Shown one piece after another: positions 46,675 through 55,527 of a stretch of 64,000 bases of DNA. Source of the DNA: Gymnodinialimonas ceratoperidinii (GTDB lineage: Bacteria > Pseudomonadota > Alphaproteobacteria > Rhodobacterales > Rhodobacteraceae); NCBI RefSeq assembly GCF_019297855.1, contig NZ_CP079194.1, positions 1,785,501 through 1,849,500 on the forward strand. Reading direction: 5' to 3'. A program made the translations under genes and the position numbers. Numbering within the stretch: position 1 is the stretch's first letter; the number at the start of each line of letters is the position of its first letter. The notes under the pieces were generated by a model that searched no databases, was not told the DNA's origin, and saw nothing but the letters and a program-made list of their open reading frames with translations.

Positions 46675-46706
46675 GACCCCGTGCGCCTTGGCGTGCGGGG
46701 TCTTTT
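46675..46706 (+). terminator. Terminator of the pyrimidine/ABC operon
   Basis: GACCCCG (46675-46681) pairs with CGGGGTC (46696-46702), the loop contains a further small stem, and TTTTGGTTCTT follows. It closes the operon that begins at 38465. Confidence 0.8.
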
Positions 46707-46870
46707 GGTTCTTCGACCGGGGACTGGAGCGGCGCAGGTGTCGTGCGATGCGTTGCCTTGTTGTCCGGATCAAAGGGGAAGCCTTTGCTGGTCGTCAACG
46801 CCCGTGCGTTCTTCGACCTTTACCTGCCCTCGGCCCGTGTCGCCGCTGACAGGATCACTTCTGTCGCCGT

Positions 46871-47245
46871 TCAGCTGCGCACATCAACCGTGGGGGTTTT
46901 ACTGTCCGCTTCCATGTCACGCAGGGTGGCCGCGATCGGGTCTTCGGGATCGGCGGGCTCTTCCACCTCCTCAATTTCGGGCGCGTCGGCGATGATCGCT
47001 CGAACCGTCGCCTCACGCGGAGGTTCCGGCGGGACCGGGACGTGATCGTTGTCACCCACCTCGAAGGTATCGAGAGGTTGAAACTCCTCTCCGGTCTTGG
47101 CATCCGCCGCATCCGTCTTGGCGACAGCCAGCACGGGCCGCGCCGTTTCGGCGGCTGTGCTGAGCGCGCTTGGCGCAAAGTTCTGACTTGTGCTGGCCGG
47201 CAGGCCCGCAGGTTCTGTTCGTGGCACTAAACTCGAATATTCCAT
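46871..47245 (-). CDS. Small acidic, probably disordered protein
   Basis: The 124-residue protein begins MEYSSLVPRTEPAGLPASTS and has a good ribosome site (AGGAG 6 bases before the ATG on the minus strand). It is rich in Pro, Glu, Asp, Ala and Thr (VPVPPEPPREATVRAI, EIEEVEEPADPEDP) with no cysteine and no hydrophobic segment, so it is probably a soluble, largely disordered protein. I do not recognise a family. It stands alone, divergent from the XRE regulator gene across 209 bp. Confidence 0.6.
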   Translation of the reverse strand: MEYSSLVPRTEPAGLPASTSQNFAPSALSTAAETARPVLAVAKTDAADAKTGEEFQPLDTFEVGDNDHVPVPPEPPREATVRAIIADAPEIEEVEEPADPEDPIAATLRDMEADSKTPTVDVRS

Positions 47246-47454
47246 TTCTCACTCCTCACACGAATTTCGTTCAGAGACACCCGCCAGCGATGGTTCAGCA
47301 TTCAGGTTTCAAAAGCGTTAACGCGCCGGGCCATTTGCCAAAGGGTTGAGTTAAATTGCGTGACCCGTTCGTCGGCAGATCCGGGGCGCACGTTGCGCCG
47401 GCCTTCGATCCGTGTAAATTAGCTGAAAATGTTGTAAATTTTGGACCCTAAGCG

Positions 47455-48771
47455 ATGCTCCAAGGCCCCGACCACCTGACCGGCAGCCGTATCCGCGAGC
47501 GGCGTCTGGCCCTGGGCGTGAAGCAGGGGGCGCTCGCTGCGGACGTCGGGGTCTCGCCGTCCTATCTCAACCTGATCGAGCACAATCACCGGCGGATCGG
47601 GGGCAAGCTGCTGTTGGAACTAGCCCGCGCGCTGGAGGTCGATGCCTCGACCCTCACCGAGGGCGTCGACGCGGGCATCAGCGAGTTGCTCGACGCGGCA
47701 GCCCGCGCCATGGGCGATGTGCCGGCAGAGACCTCGCGGATTGACGAGCTGGTGGCGCGGTTTCCCGGCTGGACCGCCCTGATCGCGGCGCAGGAGGCGC
47801 GCGCGCGGCATCTGGAAGGCCAGATCGACGCGCTGCGCGACCGGTTGGCCCATGACCCCGCGCTGGCAGAGGCGATGCATGAGGTTCTGTCCTCGGTCGC
47901 CGCGATCCGCACGACGGCGGATATCCTCGTGAAAGAAGCCGATCTGGATCCCGCGTGGCGCGGACGCTTTCACCGCAACTTGCACGAGGATGCCGAACGC
48001 CTCTCGGCCCGCGCCACGGGGTTGCTCGCGCAGTTCGAAGCACCGGGTGCGGGCGCTGAAGTTTCGGCGCCGGAAGAAACCGTTGAGGCCATGTTCGAGG
48101 CCGAAGACCATTATTTCGCCGAGATCGAAACCGCCGGTGAGGCGGGCTACGAAAACGCTATTTCAACGGTCCTTGCGCGCCATGCGGGCATGGTGGAAGG
48201 GCCAGCGCGAGGCCGCGCCGAGGCGCGGTTGCGGGCCATGGCGCGGGACGCCAAGCGTCTGCCTATGGCGGAATTTGCGCCTTTGGCCAAAGGCTTGGAC
48301 TATGATCCGGCGCGCATTCTCGATGCGATCGGCGGAGATGTCGCCTTGATCCTGCGCCGCATGGCAAGCCTGCCGTCAGACGAAACCGTGCCGCCGCGCG
48401 GCTTGGCGATTTGCGATGCCTCGGGCGCGATGCTGCATCGACGCCGCGTGCAGGGTTTTGCGCTGCCTCGGGTGGCGGCGGGATGTCCGCTTTGGCCGCT
48501 CTACCGCGTCATGGGACGGGTCGGTCAGCCCGACATGGCCGTGATCGAGACACCGAGAGGCGCGCGCTTCAAGGCCTGGACCGTGGCGCAACCGGTCGCC
48601 GATCAATCCGGCGCACGCTCCGGCGGCGGCGCACGCTTCGGCTCGTTGCCTCGGATCGAGGCGACCATGCTGGTCATGCCGACGACAGCAGCGAAGGAGT
48701 CGGTCGAAGTAATTCCAGCGGGCCCCGGATGCGGCACATGCCCGCGAGAGGGCTGCCCTGCGCGGCGCTAG
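47455..48771 (+). CDS. XRE family ScfR-type transcriptional regulator (DUF2083)
   Basis: The 438-residue protein has an N-terminal XRE helix-turn-helix (about 10-65, RIRERRLALGVKQGALAADV and VSPSYLNLIEHNHRRI), a middle helical part, and a C-terminal DUF2083-like domain (HRRRVQGFALPRVAAGCPLWPLYR) ending in CGTCPREGCPARR. Such proteins control short-chain acyl-CoA or glyoxylate-bypass genes in related bacteria. The middle stretch MHEVLSSVAAIRTTADIL to EDAERLSARATGLL (about 141-191) looks like the HisKA dimerisation helices of sensor kinases. No regulated gene can be named from sequence. Confidence 0.87.
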   Translation: MLQGPDHLTGSRIRERRLALGVKQGALAADVGVSPSYLNLIEHNHRRIGGKLLLELARALEVDASTLTEGVDAGISELLDAAARAMGDVPAETSRIDELVARFPGWTALIAAQEARARHLEGQIDALRDRLAHDPALAEAMHEVLSSVAAIRTTADILVKEADLDPAWRGRFHRNLHEDAERLSARATGLLAQFEAPGAGAEVSAPEETVEAMFEAEDHYFAEIETAGEAGYENAISTVLARHAGMVEGPARGRAEARLRAMARDAKRLPMAEFAPLAKGLDYDPARILDAIGGDVALILRRMASLPSDETVPPRGLAICDASGAMLHRRRVQGFALPRVAAGCPLWPLYRVMGRVGQPDMAVIETPRGARFKAWTVAQPVADQSGARSGGGARFGSLPRIEATMLVMPTTAAKESVEVIPAGPGCGTCPREGCPARR

Positions 48772-48890
48772 GGGCCGAGTTGCCGAACGCAGGAGACCAT
48801 TGCACGGGCGGTGCGTAGGATGCACACTCGCGCCATCAGGCTTGGCGGCGCGAGGGACGGGAGGGTCCAGCGCCCCACAGAGGAGGGCCG

Positions 48891-49448
48891 ATGACGGGAG
48901 AACATGATAACAGGGCCGGAGCTGCGATGGGCAGTGGGGCCAGCGAGTTGGCGGTTGCCAATGAGCCCATGTCGAGAAATCCGGTGGAGATAATCGCCAC
49001 AGAGCGCCGCGAGACCGGTGAGGCGCCGACCACGACGGATGAGGGCGCGACATCCACCGGACCCATCGGCCGCATCCTGATCGTCGAGGATGAGGGCAAT
49101 ATCCTGGAGGCCCTCAGCTTCATTCTCAGTCGTGCGGGGTGGGACGTGCGCGGCCACGGCAAGGGCAGCGATGCGCTGGAAGAGATCGCGCGGCTGACGC
49201 CCGATATACTCGTGCTCGACGTGATGCTGCCCGGCCGTACGGGGTTCGAGATCCTCGCCGACCTGCGCGCGCGTCCTGAGACGCGGAACCTGCCGGTGTT
49301 GATGCTGACCGCGAAGGGGCAGACGAAGGACCGCGATCAGGCCATGTCACTGGGGGCGAACGGTTTTCTCACCAAACCTTTCGCCAATACCGAGTTGCTG
49401 GACGTGATCTCTTCCCTGCGGGAGAGCGCTGCGGCCAGCGGGGATTGA
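48891..49448 (+). CDS. Single-domain response regulator with N-terminal extension
   Basis: The 185-residue protein has a 58-residue polar, probably disordered N-terminus and one REC domain (about 60-178). The acidic pocket VEDEGN, the phosphoacceptor in LVLDVMLPG (D110), T140 in LMLTAKG and K162 in FLTKPF are all present. There is no output domain, so it acts by protein contact or phosphotransfer. It has a GGAGGG ribosome site and is the first gene of a three-gene run with a small membrane protein and a sensor kinase. Confidence 0.9.
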   Translation: MTGEHDNRAGAAMGSGASELAVANEPMSRNPVEIIATERRETGEAPTTTDEGATSTGPIGRILIVEDEGNILEALSFILSRAGWDVRGHGKGSDALEEIARLTPDILVLDVMLPGRTGFEILADLRARPETRNLPVLMLTAKGQTKDRDQAMSLGANGFLTKPFANTELLDVISSLRESAAASGD

Positions 49449-49451
49449 CCC

Positions 49452-49781
49452 GTGCCGCGCCGCATGTTCCTCGAGCGTCGGACCTATCGACAGAACCGGC
49501 TGCAAGACGCCGCGCGCCTTTTGCCCTTCCTCGGTGCGATAATGATCTTTGGGCCTGTCTTCATCCGTGACGAGGAAGGCGGTGCGCCGACGCTTGCCGG
49601 CGAACTGGTGTACTACTTTGCCATATGGCTCGGGCTGATCGTTCTGACCGCCGTGATCAGCCGCGCCCTCGTGCGGTCTGTCGGAGGCGAGGGCGAGACA
49701 TCCGCCCCGCCATCGCCCGCCTTGCCACCGACAGACAAGACGGCCGATCAAACGCCCGCCGCGACGTCCGAGCGTAGCTGA
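49452..49781 (+). CDS. Small membrane protein between response regulator and kinase
   Basis: The 109-residue protein starts at a GTG 4 bases after the response regulator stop and ends 1 base before the kinase gene, so it is surely co-transcribed. Two hydrophobic segments (LLPFLGAIMIFGPVFI and LVYYFAIWLGLIVLTAVIS) span the membrane and a Pro/Ser/Thr-rich tail follows. It resembles small hypothetical proteins found beside this kind of kinase and may modulate it; function unknown. Confidence 0.78.
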   Translation: MPRRMFLERRTYRQNRLQDAARLLPFLGAIMIFGPVFIRDEEGGAPTLAGELVYYFAIWLGLIVLTAVISRALVRSVGGEGETSAPPSPALPPTDKTADQTPAATSERS

Positions 49782-49782
49782 G

Positions 49783-52464
49783 ATGCGGGATCTGGACGCC
49801 CTCGTCGCGGTCTGCGTCCTCTACGTCTTGGGGCTTTTTGCCATCGCGTTCTGGGCCGAGAAAAGCGCCCGGCGGGGCGGGGCAAAATGGCTGAACTCGC
49901 CGATCACCTATACGCTGAGCCTGTCGATCTACGCGACCGCGTGGACGTTCTACGGCGCGGTCGGCTCCGCCGCGCGGTCGGGGCTGGAATTCCTGACGAT
50001 CTACCTCGGCCCGCTACTGGTTTTCGTCGGATGGTACTGGCTCCTGCGAAAGGTGGTGCGGATCGGGCGCGCGCAGCGGATCACGTCAATTGCCGACATG
50101 ATTTCAAGCCGCTACGGCAAGTCTGGCGGTTTGGCTGCATTGGTCACGGTCCTCTCGGTCATCGGCGCGACGCCCTACATTGCCTTGCAGTTGCAATCCG
50201 TCACGCTGTCGTTTGCCGTCTTTGCGCAGCCGGGCTCTTTCGGGCCGGACGGGGCAGGGGCGACGGCGGTCTGGCTGGCTGCGGGCCTCGCCTTGTTCAC
50301 CATTATCTTCGGCACCCGCTCGCTTGATCTGAACGAGCGTCACCCCGGCCTCGTCAGCGCCATTGCTTTCGAGGCCATCGTCAAGCTCGCCGCCATCCTG
50401 AGCGTGGGCATCTTCGTGGTCTGGGGTGTCGCCGATGGCCCCGGCGACATGCTGGCACGGATCGAGGCCTCGCCCATCGCTGCAGAGCCTTTGAATGGCG
50501 CGCGGTGGTTGGGGCTCACCGTGCTGGCCGGGGCCGCGATCCTGTGCCTGCCGAGGATGTTTCAGGTGCTGGTGGTCGAGAACTCCGACGAACGTCACCT
50601 CGCCGTCGCCGGATGGGCGTTTCCGCTCTACCTGATGCTGATCTCGCTCTTCGTGGTGCCCTTGGCCGTGGCGGGGATGAGCCTGCCCGGCACCGGTGAC
50701 AATCCGGACCTCTACGTTCTCACCGTGCCGCTCTCGCTCGATCAGGACATGCTGGCGCTGCTGGTGTTCCTCGGCGGGTTTTCGGCGGCAACCTCGATGG
50801 TGATGGTGGCAGCGCTTGCCCTGTCGACGATGGTGTCGAACCATATCATCGTGCCGCTCTGGCTGCGGATCAGCCACCGGGGCGAGGCGCGGGACGGCGA
50901 CATGCGGAGCATGGCCCTGATGGCGCGCCGCTTCTCCATTGCGGGCGTGCTGTTGCTGGGACTTCTCTATTACCGTCAATCCGGCGGGACAGAGGCGCTT
51001 GCCTCCATCGGTTTGATCTCGTTCCTTGGTGTGGCGCAGGTGCTGCCGGCGCTGGTCGGCGGCATCCTCTGGCGCGGGGCCACGCGGCCCGGGGCGGCCT
51101 TGGGGATCGGGTCGGGCTTCCTGATCTGGGGTTGGCTGCTCCTCTTGCCGAATGTGTTCGAGACCGGCGGCCTGATCGCCCCGATCCTGTCGGAAGGACC
51201 TTTCGGCATCGCTTGGCTCTCTCCCGCGACGCCGCTCGGGCTGCAAGCCACGGACCCGCTGCTCACCGCCATGGTGCTGTCGCTGGGCGTTAATACGGCT
51301 TTGTTCATCATGGGCTCTCTCTTCAGCTTTCCCTCACCGCTGGAACGGCTGCAAGGCGCGCAATTCGTCAACGTCTTCGATCATTCGCGCGCGCTCAAAG
51401 GCTGGCGCGGCGCGGTTGGCACGGCGGATGATCTGTTGATCATGGCGCAGCGGATCCTCGGAACCGGACGTGCGGGCAGGCTCTTTGCCGAGGTCGCCGC
51501 CGATCAGGGCCGCGAGGGCGACTTGCCGGAACCGACCCCCGATTTCCTCCAACGACTGGAACGCGAGCTTGCGGGCTCCGTCGGGGCGGCCACGGCGCAC
51601 GCCATGGTGGCCCAGATCGCCGGAGCTGCCAGCGTGTCGGTCCGTGACCTGCTTGCCGTGGCGGACGAGACGGCCCAGATCATGGAATATTCCAGTCAGC
51701 TGGAGGCGAAATCCGAAGAGCTGGCCCAGGCCGCCCGCAGCCTGCGCGAGGCAAATGCCAAGTTGACGGAGCTGTCGCTGCAGAAAGACGCCTTCCTGTC
51801 GCAGATCAGTCACGAGCTGCGCACGCCCATGACGTCGATCCGGGCGTTTTCCGAAATCCTGATGCAGTCAGACCTTGTTGACGAGGCCGCGCGCACGCGC
51901 TTCAGCAGGATCATCCACGACGAATCCATGCGCCTGACGCGGCTTCTGGACGATCTGCTGGACCTCAGCGTGTTGGAGAACGGACGCGTGACGCTGAACA
52001 TGGACAAGGCTGTGCTGTCGGACGTGATGGACCGCGCGATTTCGGCGGCGGTCGCGGAATCGCAGTCCCGCCTGATCATCAACCGCGACCGCGCGGCGGA
52101 AGAGATCACCCTGTGGACCGACGCCGACCGGCTGTCTCAGGTGTTCATCAACCTGATCTCGAACGCGCAGAAATATTGCGACGCCGAGGCGCCGGAACTC
52201 ACCATCTCGGTCGAGCGTCTGGGGCAGGGGATCGCCGTAGATTTCTGTGACAATGGGTCTGGCATCCCGTCTCGGCAGGAGGCGCTGATTTTCGAGAAGT
52301 TCTCGCGCCTTGATACCGCGCGAGGGGCGCCGGGCGCAGGCCTGGGGCTGGCGATCAGTCTTGAGGTGATGAGCCGTCTCGATGGTCGGCTGAGTTTCCT
52401 GCCCGGACCGGGCGGCGCGCGGTTCCGCGTGCAACTGCCAAGCGCCGCATTGCGCGCGGCTTAA
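49783..52464 (+). CDS. Sensor histidine kinase fused to a sodium:solute-symporter-like domain
   Basis: The 893-residue protein has about 12 membrane helices in its first 530 residues with a sodium/solute symporter (SSS) fold (ITYTLSLSIYATAWTFYGAV, ATPYIALQLQSVTLSF, FSAATSMVMVAALALSTMVS), then a linker and coiled coil, a HisKA box SQISHELRTPM (His about 677) and HATPase motifs NLISNAQKY, DNGSGIP and GAGLGL. This CbrA-like design couples transport or binding of a metabolite to phosphorylation. The likely partner is the response regulator two genes upstream. Confidence 0.93.
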   Translation: MRDLDALVAVCVLYVLGLFAIAFWAEKSARRGGAKWLNSPITYTLSLSIYATAWTFYGAVGSAARSGLEFLTIYLGPLLVFVGWYWLLRKVVRIGRAQRITSIADMISSRYGKSGGLAALVTVLSVIGATPYIALQLQSVTLSFAVFAQPGSFGPDGAGATAVWLAAGLALFTIIFGTRSLDLNERHPGLVSAIAFEAIVKLAAILSVGIFVVWGVADGPGDMLARIEASPIAAEPLNGARWLGLTVLAGAAILCLPRMFQVLVVENSDERHLAVAGWAFPLYLMLISLFVVPLAVAGMSLPGTGDNPDLYVLTVPLSLDQDMLALLVFLGGFSAATSMVMVAALALSTMVSNHIIVPLWLRISHRGEARDGDMRSMALMARRFSIAGVLLLGLLYYRQSGGTEALASIGLISFLGVAQVLPALVGGILWRGATRPGAALGIGSGFLIWGWLLLLPNVFETGGLIAPILSEGPFGIAWLSPATPLGLQATDPLLTAMVLSLGVNTALFIMGSLFSFPSPLERLQGAQFVNVFDHSRALKGWRGAVGTADDLLIMAQRILGTGRAGRLFAEVAADQGREGDLPEPTPDFLQRLERELAGSVGAATAHAMVAQIAGAASVSVRDLLAVADETAQIMEYSSQLEAKSEELAQAARSLREANAKLTELSLQKDAFLSQISHELRTPMTSIRAFSEILMQSDLVDEAARTRFSRIIHDESMRLTRLLDDLLDLSVLENGRVTLNMDKAVLSDVMDRAISAAVAESQSRLIINRDRAAEEITLWTDADRLSQVFINLISNAQKYCDAEAPELTISVERLGQGIAVDFCDNGSGIPSRQEALIFEKFSRLDTARGAPGAGLGLAISLEVMSRLDGRLSFLPGPGGARFRVQLPSAALRAA

Positions 52465-52531
52465 GGGGTTTATTAACGGGTTTTGTGCGATGGCTTGTCT
52501 CATGTGACTTGCCAGAAGGCCCCGCACCGCA

Positions 52532-53683
52532 ATGCCCGATTCCGACACGCCATCCGTTATCTCCCGCATCATTGCGGCGCATCGAGGCCGCGGGACGGGC
52601 AAAAGCGATCTGATCCCCGCGTTGCAGTCGGGACTGACCCGCGCCATCCGTCGCGCGGCGCTGCCCTATGGCACCCTGACGCCTTCGGTGGCCGAAGTCA
52701 GCGTCACACCGGACGCGACCCTGTCGGAATCGGTCCCCGGCCTCCCTGAACACGGCTTGCTCGCGGCGATCGAGGATGAAGACGGCAGAAGGGGGCTTTT
52801 CGCCCTCGATCATCCGCTGGTCGATTCGCTGATCGAGGTGCAGGCAACCGGCCACGTCGAAGAGGCAGAGCAACCGCCCCGCGCGATCACCCGCATCGAC
52901 GAGGCGCTGTGCCGCGATTTCGTGGAGCTTGTGCTCGGTGCCTTCGCGCTGGAAACCGCCCGGCAGCCCGACCGCGACTGGCCGGACCGGATGAGCTACG
53001 GCAGCTCCATCACCGACCGCGCCCAACTCAACCTGTTGATGCCGGAACGGGGCTATCACCTGTTGCAGGTCCCGGTCACCATGGGCGGGCACAAGACCGG
53101 CACGCTTGCCGTTCTGCTGCCCAGTGACCCCGCCATTGCCCGCAAACACGCCTCTGCCGCCCCGCAAGACGCGGCGGCAGAGGATTGGAGCGAGCGGATG
53201 CTCGACGTGCTCGGGGCTGCGCCGATGGCACTGGATGCGGTCCTGCTGCGGGTCGTGATGCCTCTCGGCAAGGTGGAGGCGCTGGTTGAGGGAGATCTCA
53301 TTCCGTTCGAGCATGCAGACCTCGGCGCCGTTTCCCTTGAGGATGAGGGCGGACATGTCTTCGCGCGCGGAGGATTGGGGCAATTGTCCGGCCGCCGGGC
53401 TGTACGTCTAGGCGGTGCAAAAGCGGCCAGCGCGCCGGAGCCGCCGCCGGCTGACAATGCCTCTTCTGATCCCTTGAGTGCACCGCCGCCCACGGCCGCG
53501 CTTGCGCCCGTGGCTGCGCCGGAAGCCACCGCGCCAATGGCGATGGCTGCGATGTCCGAGATCGCGACCAACCCGGCGGGCCTCGGAGTTGGAGAGGGCG
53601 GCTACGACCCGAACGCCAGCTTGAGCGGCTTGGGTGCCACCACGTCCGTTGGCAGTTTCGATCCGAACGCACCTGTGAGCTGA
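52532..53683 (+). CDS. Orphan SpoA (FliM/FliN C-terminal) domain protein
   Basis: The 383-residue protein carries a SpoA-like domain at about 215-290 (MLDVLGAAPMALDAVLLRVVMPLGKVEALVEGDLIPFE-like sequence, then GGHVFARGGLGQLSGRRAVRL). The N-terminal part (SDLIPALQSGLTRAIRRAAL) is loosely FliM-like and the C-terminal 90 residues are a low-complexity Ala/Pro/Gly tail. FliM and FliN build the flagellar switch or the injectisome sorting platform, yet no flagellar or secretion gene lies here. It stands 67 bp after the kinase gene and has its own likely start. Confidence 0.75.
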   Translation: MPDSDTPSVISRIIAAHRGRGTGKSDLIPALQSGLTRAIRRAALPYGTLTPSVAEVSVTPDATLSESVPGLPEHGLLAAIEDEDGRRGLFALDHPLVDSLIEVQATGHVEEAEQPPRAITRIDEALCRDFVELVLGAFALETARQPDRDWPDRMSYGSSITDRAQLNLLMPERGYHLLQVPVTMGGHKTGTLAVLLPSDPAIARKHASAAPQDAAAEDWSERMLDVLGAAPMALDAVLLRVVMPLGKVEALVEGDLIPFEHADLGAVSLEDEGGHVFARGGLGQLSGRRAVRLGGAKAASAPEPPPADNASSDPLSAPPPTAALAPVAAPEATAPMAMAAMSEIATNPAGLGVGEGGYDPNASLSGLGATTSVGSFDPNAPVS

Positions 53684-53870
53684 GCGCAGGCTGAAGGCTC
53701 ATCCGCGTGGTCGAGCCAACAGACCCGTGCTGCCCCGACACGGTGCGGTGACGTCCGACACGCGCCGTCTGCGATACGCCGCTGTTCTCCGGTTGCATTC
53801 GGCCGAATGCCTCGGCAAGTTCGCCGCGACCGTCTCTGCCCTTCGGGGCCCGCCAACCGGAGCTTGCCCC

Positions 53871-54635
53871 ATGTCCATCGCCGCGTTTCGTGCCACCGTC
53901 GCCTCGAACCGACCCCTTGCGGGCACCTTCATGAAGACGCCTTCGGTCGATATTCTCGAAATCCTGATCCTCGCGGGTCTCGATTTCGTCTGTATCGATC
54001 TCGAACATGCGCCCTTCGATCGCCAGACCCTCAACGCCTGCCTTGCAGTCGCCCGGGCCGCTGACTTCCCCGTGCTGATCCGCGTGCCTTCGGGCAGCGC
54101 CGAGAACATCGGAGCGGCGCTTGATATCGGCGCCGTGGGCGTCGTCGTACCCCATGTCACCAGCGCGGAGGTGGCCGAGAAAGTCGCCAAGGCGGCGCGT
54201 TATGGGCACGGAGGCCGTGGGTACGCCGGCTCGAGCCGTTGGGCAGGCTACGCGACACGCACGATGCCGCAGATCCTCGAACAAAGCCGTGATGAAACTA
54301 TCGTCGTCGCGCAGATCGAGGATCCGGAAGCGGTGGAGGCCTGCGACGCCATCGCCGCGACGCCCGGTATCGATGCGCTGTTTCTTGGGCCGGCCGATCT
54401 CACGGTGGCTTATGGTCAGACCGATCAGGATTGCGACGAGCTGCACGACGCCATGGCGCGCGTCGGACAGGCCGCAAACGCGAACGGCAAGGCCTACATG
54501 ACCTTCGTGGCCAATGCCGACCGGGCGAAGACCTTGCGCAAATACGGCTTCGGCGCCGTCTTCATCGCATCCGAACACGCCTGGATCCTGAGCGGAGCGC
54601 GCGCGCAAATCGCCGGTATCCGCGAGATCGAATAG
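53871..54635 (+). CDS. HpcH/HpaI family class II aldolase
   Basis: The 254-residue TIM-barrel enzyme shows SVDILEILILAGLDFVCIDLEHAPFD-like sequence, IRVPSGSAENI, ALDIGAVGVVVPHV, AQIEDPEAV (metal-ligand Glu) and FLGPADLTVAYG (metal-ligand Asp). The family cleaves 4-hydroxy-2-oxo acids such as 4-hydroxy-2-oxoheptanedioate or 2-keto-3-deoxy-rhamnonate to pyruvate and an aldehyde; the substrate cannot be decided. The ATG at 53871 is chosen on homology, as the upstream 48 codons look non-coding. Confidence 0.9.
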   Translation: MSIAAFRATVASNRPLAGTFMKTPSVDILEILILAGLDFVCIDLEHAPFDRQTLNACLAVARAADFPVLIRVPSGSAENIGAALDIGAVGVVVPHVTSAEVAEKVAKAARYGHGGRGYAGSSRWAGYATRTMPQILEQSRDETIVVAQIEDPEAVEACDAIAATPGIDALFLGPADLTVAYGQTDQDCDELHDAMARVGQAANANGKAYMTFVANADRAKTLRKYGFGAVFIASEHAWILSGARAQIAGIREIE

Positions 54636-54844
54636 GCAGTCTCACGGCTCGCCCGCCTTCAAACGGCCTCAATCCCGGCAGACTTTTTCCTGCATATGAC
54701 CTTGGAAAGGGCGCGCGCCGCGCCTCATTTCGCCGCGCTTGCCTGCGAGAAATCTTCCGTTCCACCACCGCATGAGTGGAGCAAATGAAGGTTTAACAAG
54801 TTCGGCAAGCCGGGTCTCAAGACGGCCCTTGCAGGAGAAGTTTC

Positions 54845-55471
54845 ATGATGACGACCCGTTTCATTCCCGCCCTGGTACTCGGCGCCGCCCTTGCTGTTTC
54901 CGGCTGCGTCGGCACCACCGATGTGTCGCGCGATATCGGTCCGGACACCATTCCGGTGATCGAAAACATCGAGATTCAGGATTGGGACGTGGCCGGTGTC
55001 GAGGTCATCGTGCCCTCTGACCTGACCTCCTCGGAAGCCAACACGATCAAGCCGCGCGCCGACATAGTCTGGCGCGAAGATCCCATCGGCGACCGCCATG
55101 CACAGGTCGCAGCCCTGATGAGCGCGGCGCTCGAGCCGGCATTCGAGGCTGTCGACGGCGCCACCCCCGTGATCGTGACGCTCAACGTCAGTCGCTTCCA
55201 CGCCCAGACCCAACGGGTGCGCTACTCCAACATCCCGAGCGAGCAGGAAATCGAATTCGTGATGACCATTCGCCATGCCGAGACGGGCGCACTTCTCTCG
55301 GGTCCGACCGATGTGGACCTCACGTTCCCGGCGCTCGGCGGCAACGACGCGGTGGCGGCTGACGCGCAAGGCATCACGCAACGCATCCGCATCAATGAGC
55401 GTCTTCAGGCCTGGGTGGCCGAGGAATTCATCGGCCCCGTCAACACCCCGCTTCTGGTGGCTTCGAACTGA
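54845..55471 (+). CDS. Putative lipoprotein (DUF6778-like)
   Basis: The 208-residue protein has a lipoprotein signal with lipobox AVSGC (Cys about 21). The mature part contains EVIVPSDLTSSEANTIKPRA, DIVWREDPIGDRHAQVAALM and a beta-rich segment TPVIVTLNVSRFHAQTQRVR. Similar lipoproteins of unknown function occur in Rhodobacteraceae (I recall DUF6778). GGAG lies about 9 bases before the ATG pair at 54845-54850. The 209-bp upstream region probably holds its promoter. Confidence 0.8.
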   Translation: MMTTRFIPALVLGAALAVSGCVGTTDVSRDIGPDTIPVIENIEIQDWDVAGVEVIVPSDLTSSEANTIKPRADIVWREDPIGDRHAQVAALMSAALEPAFEAVDGATPVIVTLNVSRFHAQTQRVRYSNIPSEQEIEFVMTIRHAETGALLSGPTDVDLTFPALGGNDAVAADAQGITQRIRINERLQAWVAEEFIGPVNTPLLVASN

Positions 55472-55527
55472 GCCGTCTCGCAATTTCGACCTTACGGATC
55501 GTTCAATAACCCGCTAGAGGGGGCGCT

